A stretch of DNA of 9,520 nucleotides from an uncultured Bacteroidales bacterium (GCA_947175585.1 CAMWNL010000032.1:1-9520), one strand, 5' to 3'; counted from the stretch's first letter, positions 1 to 6,666 are shown. Made by a program: numbers and translations. The notes: a model not told the origin generated them from the letters alone.

Positions 1-841
1 TCTGGGCGATGAACGAGCAAACCGATGGGGCGATACTCATAGTGTTCATTGAATTCCGAAACAAATCGACGTGCAAGAGCGGCTGCTCGCGATTGAACTG
101 ACGGCGGACATAGAAAATCCCGACTGCCACACCCACTACAAGCATAACAACACTGAGCATGATATCACCTTTGCGAGTGATATTACCCAATGCATAAAAT
201 ATCAGACCGAAGACGAGCATATTTTCAATTGCACTCGTCCAGTCGAAACGCGGTTTGTGATCAACTTCGGGATTTGCCGGCAACAGTCGCCAACCAATGA
301 AAAATGCGGCGATGCCGAGCGGAACGTTTATGAGGAAAAGCCAGTGCCAAGACGCAACTGACAAAATCGCACCGGCTATGGTAGGACCGGCAGCAGTAGC
401 GATGGCTATACACATGGCATTAAGCGCCATGCCACGGCCAAGAATCTCCCGAGGGTAGATAAGGCGGACAAGAGCGATATTAACTCCCATGACACAAGCG
501 GCTCCGACACCCTGAATGGCACGGGCGACAACAACCATAGTAAAATTCTGAGCCGCCGCACACAGAGCCGATGAAGCAGTGAAGACTACAACGCCGACGA
601 GAAATGTGCGTTTATAACTGTGAAGGTCACCAATCGAGCTGACGGGGAGAAGCAGCATTGTGATCACCAACTGATAGATAGTGATAATCCACACTGACAA
701 CGAATTGCTTATTGAAAATTTTTCGGCCAAAATCGGCAAAGCGACGTTGACGACGGTAACATCAAGCACAGTCATTACGAGCACTATCTGCAACGCGATG
801 ATGGCTATGTATTTGCGATATGAAAATCCTATTGCTGCCAT
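1..841 (-). CDS. DHA2-family (EmrB/QacA-like) MFS drug efflux transporter, 3' part missing
   Basis: An open frame of 280 codons starts with ATG at 841 and runs off the left edge without a stop. It encodes the N-terminal half of a 14-helix proton-driven multidrug transporter of the inner membrane. Visible DHA2 signatures are LDVTVVNVALP in helix 1 (residues 26-36), the helix-4 motif with Arg107 followed by QG (110-111), and motif C, AGPTIAGA (151-158), followed by WHWLFLINVPLG (165-176). The loop after helix 2 reads GDLHSYKR instead of the usual G-x-L-x-D-R-x-G-R-R form of MFS motif A, so the conserved loop Asp/Gly pattern is degenerate. A possible ribosome site (AGGA) lies 6 bases before the start. 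It follows the antiporter gene on the same strand after 83 bases with no clear terminator, so readthrough transcription is plausible. The family is clear; the substrate is not, and the missing half prevents finer placement. Confidence 0.9.
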   Translation of the reverse strand, partial: MAAIGFSYRKYIAIIALQIVLVMTVLDVTVVNVALPILAEKFSISNSLSVWIITIYQLVITMLLLPVSSIGDLHSYKRTFLVGVVVFTASSALCAAAQNFTMVVVARAIQGVGAACVMGVNIALVRLIYPREILGRGMALNAMCIAIATAAGPTIAGAILSVASWHWLFLINVPLGIAAFFIGWRLLPANPEVDHKPRFDWTSAIENMLVFGLIFYALGNITRKGDIMLSVVMLVVGVAVGIFYVRRQFNREQPLLHVDLFRNSMNTMSIAPSVCSFIAQ

Positions 842-924
842 ATAATCCTACTTTATATATTATAAGAAACAGACAGCGAATTTGTTTGCATGAATTATGA
901 AATAAATGCCGGGTAATAGGGTGA

Positions 925-3075
925 TCAGCGGCGATTGCGATGAGTGATGGCGCGTCTGGCGATGGCAAGGCGTCGCCAGATGTTGCGGACTCTACGCCAC
1001 AGCGGTGAGGGCATAGTAGCAATGTCGCTCGACATCGGGTCGACAAACGATGTGAGAGCCGGCCCCTCGCCGAACTGCTCGGGATAGACAATCAAGAGAT
1101 TGTTGCCGGCAAAGTAACGCTGAAGGAATGAGGGCATCTCGCTTATCGACGATGAATAGGAGACGGAGTTAGGACGTGAACCGATTATGACGAAGAGGTC
1201 GTCTTCGTTAATCTTGTTGGCGAGAAGAACGTAATCGTCATCAGCATCGAGAGTATCAAACTCACAGCGGATGCCATAGTTCTCGCGGTAAAGCACACCG
1301 CGTATCAAGGGCTGGGCGTCGGCACAGCAGCAGAAAATGATGCGGCAACCGAGCTGACGCGTCAATCGGGCGAGACCTCGCACCCATCGGCTGAAGCCAG
1401 TCTCATATTGCGCACGATATGGCACCCAGACAACAATGCGAGTGATAGTGTTGAGCGGAATGAAACAACGGCTTATAAGAACCATCTTATTGCTGGAACG
1501 CAGGAGTTTCTCGACCTTGTTGCCGAAGAATGTGTCAATCACGCCTGCACGACGGTGCATGCCGAGGATTACTTCCGTGATATCGCGTTCCTCGATTGCA
1601 TTAAGGACTCCGGTGACAGTGTTGAGGTCATATCGTTCAAGAGTCTCGACCGCCACATCAGCGGCAGCTCCGGCCTTACGGGCCGATTCGAGCGAACTTT
1701 TCGCCAGGCTTTTGGCCGTCTTGGAGTTGTCATCACGCACGTGGAGCGCAAACATACTGTGGCTACCGCGGTCGTTGCGCATCAACACGGCGAGTTCGAC
1801 GAGCTGGGCGGCCGTGTCGGGGTTAGCTACGGTAATGAGCGTGTTATTGACGCGTGTCTGACGGATAACGCCATCATTTTCCTCTGCCGCGAGGAGACGC
1901 ACTTTCAATTTGGGAGCGTTGGCAGCGGTGATGATCGGAGCAAGCGCACAGGTAACAAGAATTACGAGGACTGTGCTGTTGAGGATGCGAGTATCAAGCA
2001 TGCCGAGGTTATAACCGAGAGTTACAACGGCAAGGGCCACAGCGGTGTGGGCGGCGGTAAGACCGAACATCACCCCCTCGCTGCTCGAATCAAGGCGGTT
2101 GATGCGACAGGCTATAAATGCCGGCAACCACTTGCTGACGATCGCCACGGCAAGCATAATTCCGGCTACGGTCAGCGTATCGGTATTGGCGATGACCCTG
2201 ACGTTAATCATCATGCCGACACTGATCAGGAAGTAAGGGATAAAGAGAGCATTGCCGACAAACTCGATCGAGCCCATCAGAGATGAGGCCGGCGGCACAT
2301 AACGGTTGAGCAGCAGTCCGGCAAAGAAGGCGCCGAGGACAGGTTCAAGGCCTATCAGCTGAGCCGTACAAGCCGCAAGAAAGACCATGGCAAGGATAAA
2401 GACATACTGGGTGACCTTGTCATTGTGGCTCTTGAAAAAGCGTCGGGTGATGCGCGGATAGAGATAGAGGAGCGCAACACACCACACGGCGAGTTTACCT
2501 ATCAAAGATATCTGGGCGACGAGATCAAACGCTCCCTCACGCCTGACGTTGACAGTCGCGGCAAGCACGAGGAGGGCTCCGATAACGGCGATAATTGTGC
2601 CGACAATAGATATCAGCACGGCAGGAGCCTTAGTGATGCCGAAACGGGCAGCGACGGGATAAGATATCAGAGTATGAGACGCATACATCGCTCCGAGGAG
2701 CAACGCGGTCAGCCAGTCAAGGCCAAGCAGCCACACACTCGTCACCACGCCGAGTATAAGCGGAATAAACAACGTCAACAAGCCGAATACCAAACCTCGG
2801 CGCATATTGAGCCGAAGATGGTACATATCAATCTCAAGTCCGGCAAGGAACATAAGATACAGCAGTCCGACCTGACCGAAAATCGCGAAGCTCGAATCAT
2901 TGTCGAGCACATTGAAGCCGTAGGGACCGATGACAACTCCGGCTACAATCATGCCTATGATATGGGGTATCTTCAGGCGATTGAGCAGCAGGGGTGTGAA
3001 CAGAATGATGACCAGCACGATGAAGAATATCTGCACCGGCTGTGTCACCAAGGGCACTGAGTCAAGGAGCATCAT
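925..3075 (-). CDS. CPA2-type cation:proton antiporter with C-terminal USP-like region
   Basis: Inner-membrane exchanger of 716 residues that would swap Na+ or K+ for H+ in pH and ion homeostasis. Residues ~12-385 form the hydrophobic Na+/H+-exchanger core, with the family pattern LKIPHIIGMIVAGVVIGPYG at 34-53 and LGAFFAGLLLN at 247-257. Residues ~405-716 are soluble and look like two tandem universal-stress-protein-like units; the first ends in a nucleotide-loop-like segment GMHRRAGVIDTFFGNKVEKL near 505-525. The helix-5 position that carries an acidic pair in NhaA/NapA-type exchangers reads YASHTLISYP (131-140) with no Asp or Glu. From memory, similar His-containing versions occur in Bacteroidetes homologues. 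Two adjacent ATG codons could start translation and neither has a clear ribosome site. The gene begins 22 bases after asd, suggesting a shared transcript. Family is secure; the ion transported is unknown. Confidence 0.88.
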   Translation of the reverse strand: MMLLDSVPLVTQPVQIFFIVLVIILFTPLLLNRLKIPHIIGMIVAGVVIGPYGFNVLDNDSSFAIFGQVGLLYLMFLAGLEIDMYHLRLNMRRGLVFGLLTLFIPLILGVVTSVWLLGLDWLTALLLGAMYASHTLISYPVAARFGITKAPAVLISIVGTIIAVIGALLVLAATVNVRREGAFDLVAQISLIGKLAVWCVALLYLYPRITRRFFKSHNDKVTQYVFILAMVFLAACTAQLIGLEPVLGAFFAGLLLNRYVPPASSLMGSIEFVGNALFIPYFLISVGMMINVRVIANTDTLTVAGIMLAVAIVSKWLPAFIACRINRLDSSSEGVMFGLTAAHTAVALAVVTLGYNLGMLDTRILNSTVLVILVTCALAPIITAANAPKLKVRLLAAEENDGVIRQTRVNNTLITVANPDTAAQLVELAVLMRNDRGSHSMFALHVRDDNSKTAKSLAKSSLESARKAGAAADVAVETLERYDLNTVTGVLNAIEERDITEVILGMHRRAGVIDTFFGNKVEKLLRSSNKMVLISRCFIPLNTITRIVVWVPYRAQYETGFSRWVRGLARLTRQLGCRIIFCCCADAQPLIRGVLYRENYGIRCEFDTLDADDDYVLLANKINEDDLFVIIGSRPNSVSYSSSISEMPSFLQRYFAGNNLLIVYPEQFGEGPALTSFVDPMSSDIATMPSPLWRRVRNIWRRLAIARRAITHRNRR

Positions 3076-3097
3076 CGGCTGGAAGCGAGTCTATGGA

Positions 3098-4114
3098 TTA
3101 ATGCCTGAAGCAACCTTTGTCGAGCATATACTGAGCAATCTGGACGGCGTTGAGCGCAGCGCCTTTACGGATCTGGTCGCTGACAGCCCAGAATGTGAGA
3201 CCTCGTTCATTAGAGATATCACGGCGCACACGACCGACATAGACGGGGTCGCAGTCTGCTGCAAAAAGAGGCATCGGGTATTGCTTTTCGGCAGGATTGT
3301 CGATCAACACCACACCCGGAGCCGATGAGAAAGCCTCACGGGCGGCCTCGACGCTAACAGGTTCGGCGGTTTCTACCCAAATAGCCTCGCTATGGGCGCG
3401 GAGAACGGGTACGCGGACACAAGTCGCGCTGACTTCAATCGAGGGAAGATGCATAATCTTACGGGTCTCGTAGTACATCTTCATTTCTTCCTTGGTATAA
3501 TCGTTATCCTGGAAAACATCGATGTGAGGAATCACGTTGTAGGCGAGCTGATAGGCAAAGCGCTCGACCTTAGGCTGCTCGCCGGCCGAGAGAGCTCGGG
3601 CCTGATCTACAAGTTCGTCCATCGCTGCGGCGCCGGCACCGCTGGCGGCCTGATAGGTAGCGACGTGAACACGTTTTATTTCAGAAAGACGGTTGATAGG
3701 CGCAAGAGCCACGACCATCTGGATTGTTGTGCAGTTAGGGTTAGCAATGATGCGTCGCGGAGCGTTGAGCGCATCGTCACCGTTGACCTCCGGTACAACC
3801 AGAGGCACATCGGCATCCATGCGGAACGCACTCGAATTGTCGATCATCACCGCACCGTGGCGCGTAATTACCTCGGCAAATCGCTTGGAGGTGTCACCAC
3901 CGGCCGAAACAAAAGCAACGTCTATGCCCTTGAATGCATCGTTGTCACACAGTTCCTCGACCGTATAATCATTACCGCGGAAGGCATACTTACGGCCGGC
4001 ACTCCTTGCCGAACCAAAAAGTTTCAGGTTGTCAACGGGGAAATCGACCTGCTGAAGCACCTTGATAAATTCTTGGCCTACAGCACCACTTGCACCGACA
4101 ATTGCAACGTTCAT
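3098..4114 (-). CDS. asd: Aspartate-semialdehyde dehydrogenase
   Basis: Cytosolic enzyme that reduces beta-aspartyl phosphate to aspartate semialdehyde with NADPH, the branch step to lysine/diaminopimelate, threonine and methionine. The 338-residue product has the usual family length. It opens with the nucleotide-binding glycine loop [11 protein letters not shown] (3-13). The catalytic cysteine is Cys128 in NPNCTT, the substrate-binding segment QAASGAG is at 155-161, and the catalytic histidine is His241 in [10 protein letters not shown]. All key residues are intact. The start gives the exact N-terminus expected before the dinucleotide fold; no strong ribosome site is seen, as is common in Bacteroidetes. 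An exact TAnnTTTG element lies about 58 bases upstream. The antiporter follows 22 bases after the stop. Confidence 0.96.
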   Translation of the reverse strand: MNVAIVGASGAVGQEFIKVLQQVDFPVDNLKLFGSARSAGRKYAFRGNDYTVEELCDNDAFKGIDVAFVSAGGDTSKRFAEVITRHGAVMIDNSSAFRMDADVPLVVPEVNGDDALNAPRRIIANPNCTTIQMVVALAPINRLSEIKRVHVATYQAASGAGAAAMDELVDQARALSAGEQPKVERFAYQLAYNVIPHIDVFQDNDYTKEEMKMYYETRKIMHLPSIEVSATCVRVPVLRAHSEAIWVETAEPVSVEAAREAFSSAPGVVLIDNPAEKQYPMPLFAADCDPVYVGRVRRDISNERGLTFWAVSDQIRKGAALNAVQIAQYMLDKGCFRH

Positions 4115-4171
4115 TCTTACTATATTATCCTAAATATTAATGTGATATTGTTGTTTGAATTTTTATTTCCG

Positions 4172-4179
4172 CAAAATTA
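4172..4179 (-). promoter_or_regulatory. asd: Candidate -7 promoter element for asd
   Basis: Read on the minus strand this is TAATTTTG, an exact match to the Bacteroidetes sigma-ABfr -7 consensus TAnnTTTG. It predicts a transcript start near 4165 and a leader of about 50 bases before the asd ATG. The region 19-21 bases upstream has no clear TTG, so the -33 half is weak. Confidence 0.5.
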
Positions 4180-4243
4180 CGAAATAATGGCGAAATAACG
4201 TTGCGTTCACATTAATTTTAGCAGCAAATAGCAATAATTTCCT

Positions 4244-5050
4244 TTATTTCTCGCAGCTGACAGTGCCACCTGATTTCTCGGTGATGGTTTTATAGTTGTC
4301 GGCAGAGCAGCTGACGGTGGCTGTCGAGGATGCCGCTGCACTTACGACGGTCTCGGCGCGGAGGGCTTCAGCATCGATTATCGCTGTTGACGAAGCCTCA
4401 TACTCGGCCGTAACCGTCACGCCGGAAAGAGTTATGGTCGCCGTGCTCGAAGCATCGGCCTCTACATTTTGACAACGGATGTCGCTGACGCCGGCACTCG
4501 CAGAGCTGCTGCACTCGATGTCAAGCGAATCGGCTTTTACACCGCTGACCTCAACTGAGGATGACGAGGAATTATCGACGTCGAGCCGGCTGACAGACAG
4601 GTTGCAGAGATTGACACGAGCCGAAGACGAAGCCTCGACCGAAAGCGGACCATTCTGAACAAGCGCGCCGGTCATCCCGAATTGCGATGACGACGAAGCG
4701 TCTATTGACCTGAGGCCGGGAGAGGTCACAGTCACAGTGACCCGGCAATTACCGTCAATGGTCGTGTTAGGCTTAAATCCGGCTACAAGCAGACCGTTTT
4801 TAACGGTGACATCAAGCATTTCGGCAATATTCTCCGGACAGTCAACTTTAACGCTGACGGTTTCAGACTGAGTATACTGCACTTCGATAGCAGATGAAAC
4901 ATTTATCGAGTTAACGTCTTTGGCCTGCACGTCATAGGTGATATACTCTCCGTCGGGCACTACTCTATTACCGGGCACGCCTTTATTAGCCGAACACGCC
5001 CCAAACGTAGCCATCACAATGGCAGCAAGAGATAAACTGTAGATTTTCAT
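4244..5050 (-). CDS. DUF2807 (head-GIN domain) lipoprotein with serine-ladder beta-helix
   Basis: A 268-residue predicted lipoprotein. The signal peptide starts at the ATG at 5050 and ends at Cys19 in TFGACS, a somewhat loose lipobox. An in-frame ATG at 5131 exists, but it would place 27 non-signal residues before the signal peptide, so 5050 is preferred. Residues ~45-250 match the DUF2807 pattern: beta strands with a repeating coil in which Ser-rich triplets recur at about residues 118, 139, 159, 179, 199, 218 and 239 (ASSSS, ASSSA, NSSSS, CSSSA, ASSTA, ASSTA, ASSTA). This is what a right-handed beta-helix with a stacked serine ladder looks like. Proteins of this family sit in the Bacteroidetes envelope; a role as adhesin or structural surface protein has been proposed but is not established. 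It is transcribed divergently from the holin-like gene. Confidence 0.85.
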   Translation of the reverse strand: MKIYSLSLAAIVMATFGACSANKGVPGNRVVPDGEYITYDVQAKDVNSINVSSAIEVQYTQSETVSVKVDCPENIAEMLDVTVKNGLLVAGFKPNTTIDGNCRVTVTVTSPGLRSIDASSSSQFGMTGALVQNGPLSVEASSSARVNLCNLSVSRLDVDNSSSSSVEVSGVKADSLDIECSSSASAGVSDIRCQNVEADASSTATITLSGVTVTAEYEASSTAIIDAEALRAETVVSAAASSTATVSCSADNYKTITEKSGGTVSCEK

Positions 5051-5063
5051 AATCAAATATTTT

Positions 5064-5134
5064 CTTTTGCTAATAAGACGCAAAAACAGTTGATTTGTTA
5101 CATGTTGACCGCATTTTTTTCGGATTAGCAAAAG
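5064..5134. repeat. 11-bp perfect inverted repeat upstream of the DUF2807 gene
   Basis: CTTTTGCTAAT at 5064-5074 and its exact complement ATTAGCAAAAG at 5124-5134, separated by 49 bases. Both arms lie in the divergent intergenic region, the nearer one 13 bases before the DUF2807 start. They could be paired operator half-sites or the base of a 5' leader hairpin. No exact TAnnTTTG element was found for the DUF2807 gene; AACTTTTG (minus strand, 5130-5137), inside the distal arm, differs at one position. Confidence 0.5.
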
Positions 5135-5185
5135 TTAAATCTCGTAATCATTTGATTTAAGGCGAAATGCAGCCGACGATTGCAG

Positions 5186-5193
5186 TAACTTTG
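5186..5193 (+). promoter_or_regulatory. Candidate -7 promoter element for the holin-like gene
   Basis: TAACTTTG is an exact match to the Bacteroidetes -7 consensus TAnnTTTG. It predicts a start near 5200 and a leader of about 20-30 bases. A TTTG at 5151-5154 is too far upstream (31 bases) for the usual -33 spacing, so only half of the promoter is convincing. Confidence 0.5.
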
Positions 5194-5218
5194 CATCACG
5201 GATTTTATAATACACGCT

Positions 5219-5710
5219 ATGATAATAATGATGAATATTTCTGACAAATTACGGGCTGCGACTGCTGCGGCAGGTGCGGCAGTGGCTTCGTTTGCAGCTC
5301 CGGTCGTGCCCTACGGAGCGATATGCACAGCTATGGTGATTGCCGACCTAATAACGGCTCGGATGCTTGCGAGACGCATCAGCCGCAGACTACAAGGCCG
5401 CAATTCCGACAGCGTTAAATTCTCATCGCGTCGCCTCGGGCGGAGTGTGATAGCGCTTGCCAAGGTCTATGCTCTGTTGCTGCTCTCCCACGGCATTGAC
5501 ACGGTCATCGTCGGATCGGACGCAGGATTCAGCGCCTTACGCTTTTCGGCCGCACTGGTGTGTTTCTGGCAATTCTGGTCTATACTCGAAAATGAAGCTT
5601 CCGCCAACGATGCTCCGTGGGCACGAATCGCCCAACGCATTCTCGTCGACAAAACATCCCGACATTTAGGGATTGATTTGGAGGAGATGGTGCATAAATC
5701 TAATACCTGA
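5219..5710 (+). CDS. Orphan phage-holin-like membrane protein (resembles holin family 4)
   Basis: A 163-residue protein with about three hydrophobic stretches (roughly residues 12-46, 76-98 and 103-122). It shows the layout of the phage_holin_4 / toxin-secretion holin family: a DLITA segment after the first helix (43-47), a basic stretch with SSRRLGRSV (69-77) entering a second helix, and the family-like SILEN motif (121-125) after the last one. Classical members form pores in the cytoplasmic membrane at phage lysis, but no endolysin, tail or packaging gene lies nearby, so a chromosomal role is likelier here. ATGs at 5219, 5228 and 5231 are all possible starts. A TAnnTTTG element sits 26 bases upstream of the first. 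Recognition rests on short motifs read by eye, so the family call is moderate. Confidence 0.6.
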   Translation: MIIMMNISDKLRAATAAAGAAVASFAAPVVPYGAICTAMVIADLITARMLARRISRRLQGRNSDSVKFSSRRLGRSVIALAKVYALLLLSHGIDTVIVGSDAGFSALRFSAALVCFWQFWSILENEASANDAPWARIAQRILVDKTSRHLGIDLEEMVHKSNT

Positions 5711-5794
5711 AAAAGCGCCGCAGAGATTTTAAAGAGACATCAGATGATAAATATTGTGATATTGATTTTATCTTCCACCTCCGTATACCATCAT

Positions 5795-5841
5795 TAAAAA
5801 ACAAAGAGACTATAACAATATAAAATTGAAATAGCCTCTCT
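5795..5841 (-). terminator. Rho-independent terminator of the small lipoprotein gene
   Basis: On the minus strand AGAGAGGCTAT (5841-5831) pairs along its full length with ATAGTCTCTTT (5813-5803), with two G-U pairs and a 17-base AT-rich loop, followed by a T-rich run (5802-5795). It lies 34 bases past the lipoprotein stop. Read on the plus strand the hairpin lacks a T run, so it serves mainly the minus-strand gene. Confidence 0.7.
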
Positions 5842-5842
5842 G

Positions 5843-5867
5843 AAACTGTACGTACAATCTACAGTTT
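5843..5867. repeat. 8-bp perfect inverted repeat in the lipoprotein 3' region
   Basis: AAACTGTA (5843-5850) and TACAGTTT (5860-5867) flank a 9-base spacer directly between the lipoprotein stop and its terminator. It would form a small hairpin in the mRNA tail, perhaps protecting the 3' end. No T run follows, so it is not itself a terminator. Confidence 0.45.
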
Positions 5868-5875
5868 ACGATAGT

Positions 5876-6238
5876 TTATTCTGTAAACTCGATTATAGTA
5901 CCTGTAGCGATAGCCTTTGCCTGATTGTAAATAAGAATCAGTTTATTCTTATGGCTAACATTTGTGTTGATTATTGCTTGTGATCCGGTTAAGTTGGCAT
6001 TCTTGTACATGTCTGAAATTGCTGTTTCGTCCATAGATTTTTTTGACATACCACCGATTCCCAACCAGTAGTTTTGGGTGCTTTCGCCGCTAACAGTTCC
6101 TACCACTCTAAAGTTCTTTTTGGTTAGTTGAACTTCTGTTTGAGTCAGATTTGTGTTTGAAGTTGCAGAACGGCTGATACCACAACTTGAGCATAGCAAA
6201 CCTAAGGCAACCACACTCATTATTAACAGTTTCTTCAT
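5876..6238 (-). CDS. Small Bacteroidales lipoprotein of unknown function (DUF6567-like)
   Basis: A 120-residue secreted lipoprotein with a clean signal peptide: MKK, a hydrophobic core, and the lipidated cysteine at Cys19 in LLCSSCG. The mature part is about 100 residues and has the pattern NFRVVGTVSGEST (42-54), YWLGIGGMSKKS (57-68), an alpha-helical AxxxMYKNANLTGSQAIIN segment (about 73-91) and a terminal GTIIEF strand (113-118). This resembles small Bacteroidales lipoproteins that I recall being annotated as DUF6567; that label is from memory. Nothing indicates a biochemical function. It ends just before a strong terminator. No TAnnTTTG element lies between its start and the structured RNA 55 bases upstream, so it may depend on readthrough from that RNA's promoter. 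Confidence 0.75.
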   Translation of the reverse strand: MKKLLIMSVVALGLLCSSCGISRSATSNTNLTQTEVQLTKKNFRVVGTVSGESTQNYWLGIGGMSKKSMDETAISDMYKNANLTGSQAIINTNVSHKNKLILIYNQAKAIATGTIIEFTE

Positions 6239-6293
6239 AAAAAAAGAATATATATGTCTCTCATCCTCCGTTGAGACCTTTACGAATTGACAT

Positions 6294-6381
6294 AAAAAAA
6301 GGTGTGAGGAATGTATCTTGTTTTATCCAAATCTCAGGTCTTGGCGTACCTTTTCCACGGATAAAACAATAGCCCCACACC
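6294..6381 (-). terminator. 3' terminator hairpin of the structured RNA
   Basis: On the minus strand GGTGTGGGG (6381-6373) pairs with CCTCACACC (6309-6301), one mismatch. Inside it GGATAAAACAA-complementary arms (6369-6359 with 6328-6318) add 11 perfect pairs. Seven T residues follow (6300-6294). This lies 56 bases before the small lipoprotein start. Confidence 0.7.
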
Positions 6382-6563
6382 GATAGAGCTATATAGGCTG
6401 TCAGTCACGACAGTGTATAAGCTACCGATGCAGGTGCTATTGCAAACCTTACCTTCGTGGAAATTCAAACCGCCAAGTTCGAGATTTGAAGATAAAATTT
6501 CAATAACACCTTTTTATAAATAAAAACTGATCTAACGGGCTAACTCTTTAGCCGATTGTTAAT
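6294..6563 (-). ncRNA. Long rod-shaped bistable RNA (6S-RNA-like or leader/attenuator)
   Basis: This occupies most of the 478-base gap without a protein gene (6239-6716). Exact complementary blocks nest inward: 6301-6305 with 6506-6510, 6321-6327 with 6491-6497, 6328-6335 with 6481-6488, 6340-6346 with 6471-6477, 6353-6359 with 6456-6462, 6367-6373 with 6436-6442, and an apical hairpin 6398-6402 with 6409-6413. Together they form one long interrupted helix like 6S RNA. The minus strand is favoured because TAACTTTG (6577-6570) lies just upstream and a T7 run (6300-6294) lies at the end. A competing fold pairs 6318-6328 with 6359-6369 (11 bp) and 6301-6309 with 6373-6381 (8 of 9), making a terminator hairpin. 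The predicted 5' end carries a small hairpin (6538-6553). No protein-coding frame is convincing. Structure is directly visible; the 6S identity is inference. Confidence 0.65.
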
Positions 6564-6569
6564 CACTTG

Positions 6570-6577
6570 CAAAGTTA
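6570..6577 (-). promoter_or_regulatory. Candidate -7 promoter element for the structured RNA
   Basis: TAACTTTG on the minus strand, an exact TAnnTTTG match, predicting a start near 6563. The expected -33 position has no TTG, so support comes mainly from its place just upstream of the rod-shaped RNA. Confidence 0.5.
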
Positions 6578-6639
6578 TAAAAAAATGTCATTAGTGGGAC
6601 TATATAAAAACATGTTTTTTTTAGCATAAATCAAGCATA

Positions 6640-6666
6640 CGCAAAATTATACGTTATAATTTTGCG
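6640..6666. promoter_or_regulatory. 12-bp perfect palindrome with divergent -7 elements
   Basis: CGCAAAATTATA (6640-6651), spacer CGT, then its exact complement TATAATTTTGCG (6655-6666). Each arm contains TAATTTTG reading outward (plus 6657-6664, minus 6649-6642), an exact TAnnTTTG match in both directions. It could be an operator over two divergent promoters, or a bare dyad 50 bases past the HepT stop. As a terminator it is poor because no T run follows directly. Confidence 0.55.

Noticed and set aside
1408..2286. Long plus-strand open frame (292 codons) opposite the antiporter
   Set aside because: It is antisense to a clear membrane protein gene, has a low-complexity His/Asp/Arg-rich translation with no recognisable fold, and no promoter. 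High GC makes such antisense frames common.
2425..3060. Plus-strand open frame (211 codons) opposite the antiporter N-terminus
   Set aside because: Antisense shadow; the translation is a polar mix with no family pattern, while the minus strand reads as transmembrane helices.
3392..4198. Plus-strand open frame (268 codons) opposite asd
   Set aside because: Antisense to asd, whose catalytic residues are all intact on the minus strand.
5051..5131. Upstream in-frame start of the DUF2807 lipoprotein
   Set aside because: It would put 27 charged residues before a complete signal peptide; the start at 5050 gives a normal lipoprotein.
6511..6526. AT-only inverted repeat TTTTTAT/ATAAAAA
   Set aside because: Such repeats are frequent by chance in AT-rich DNA; it may form part of the RNA 5' region but has no separate support.
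6606..6619. 14-bp palindrome AAAAACATGTTTTT
   Set aside because: Low-complexity A/T arms around CATG; no gene end or promoter matches it closely enough to call an operator.
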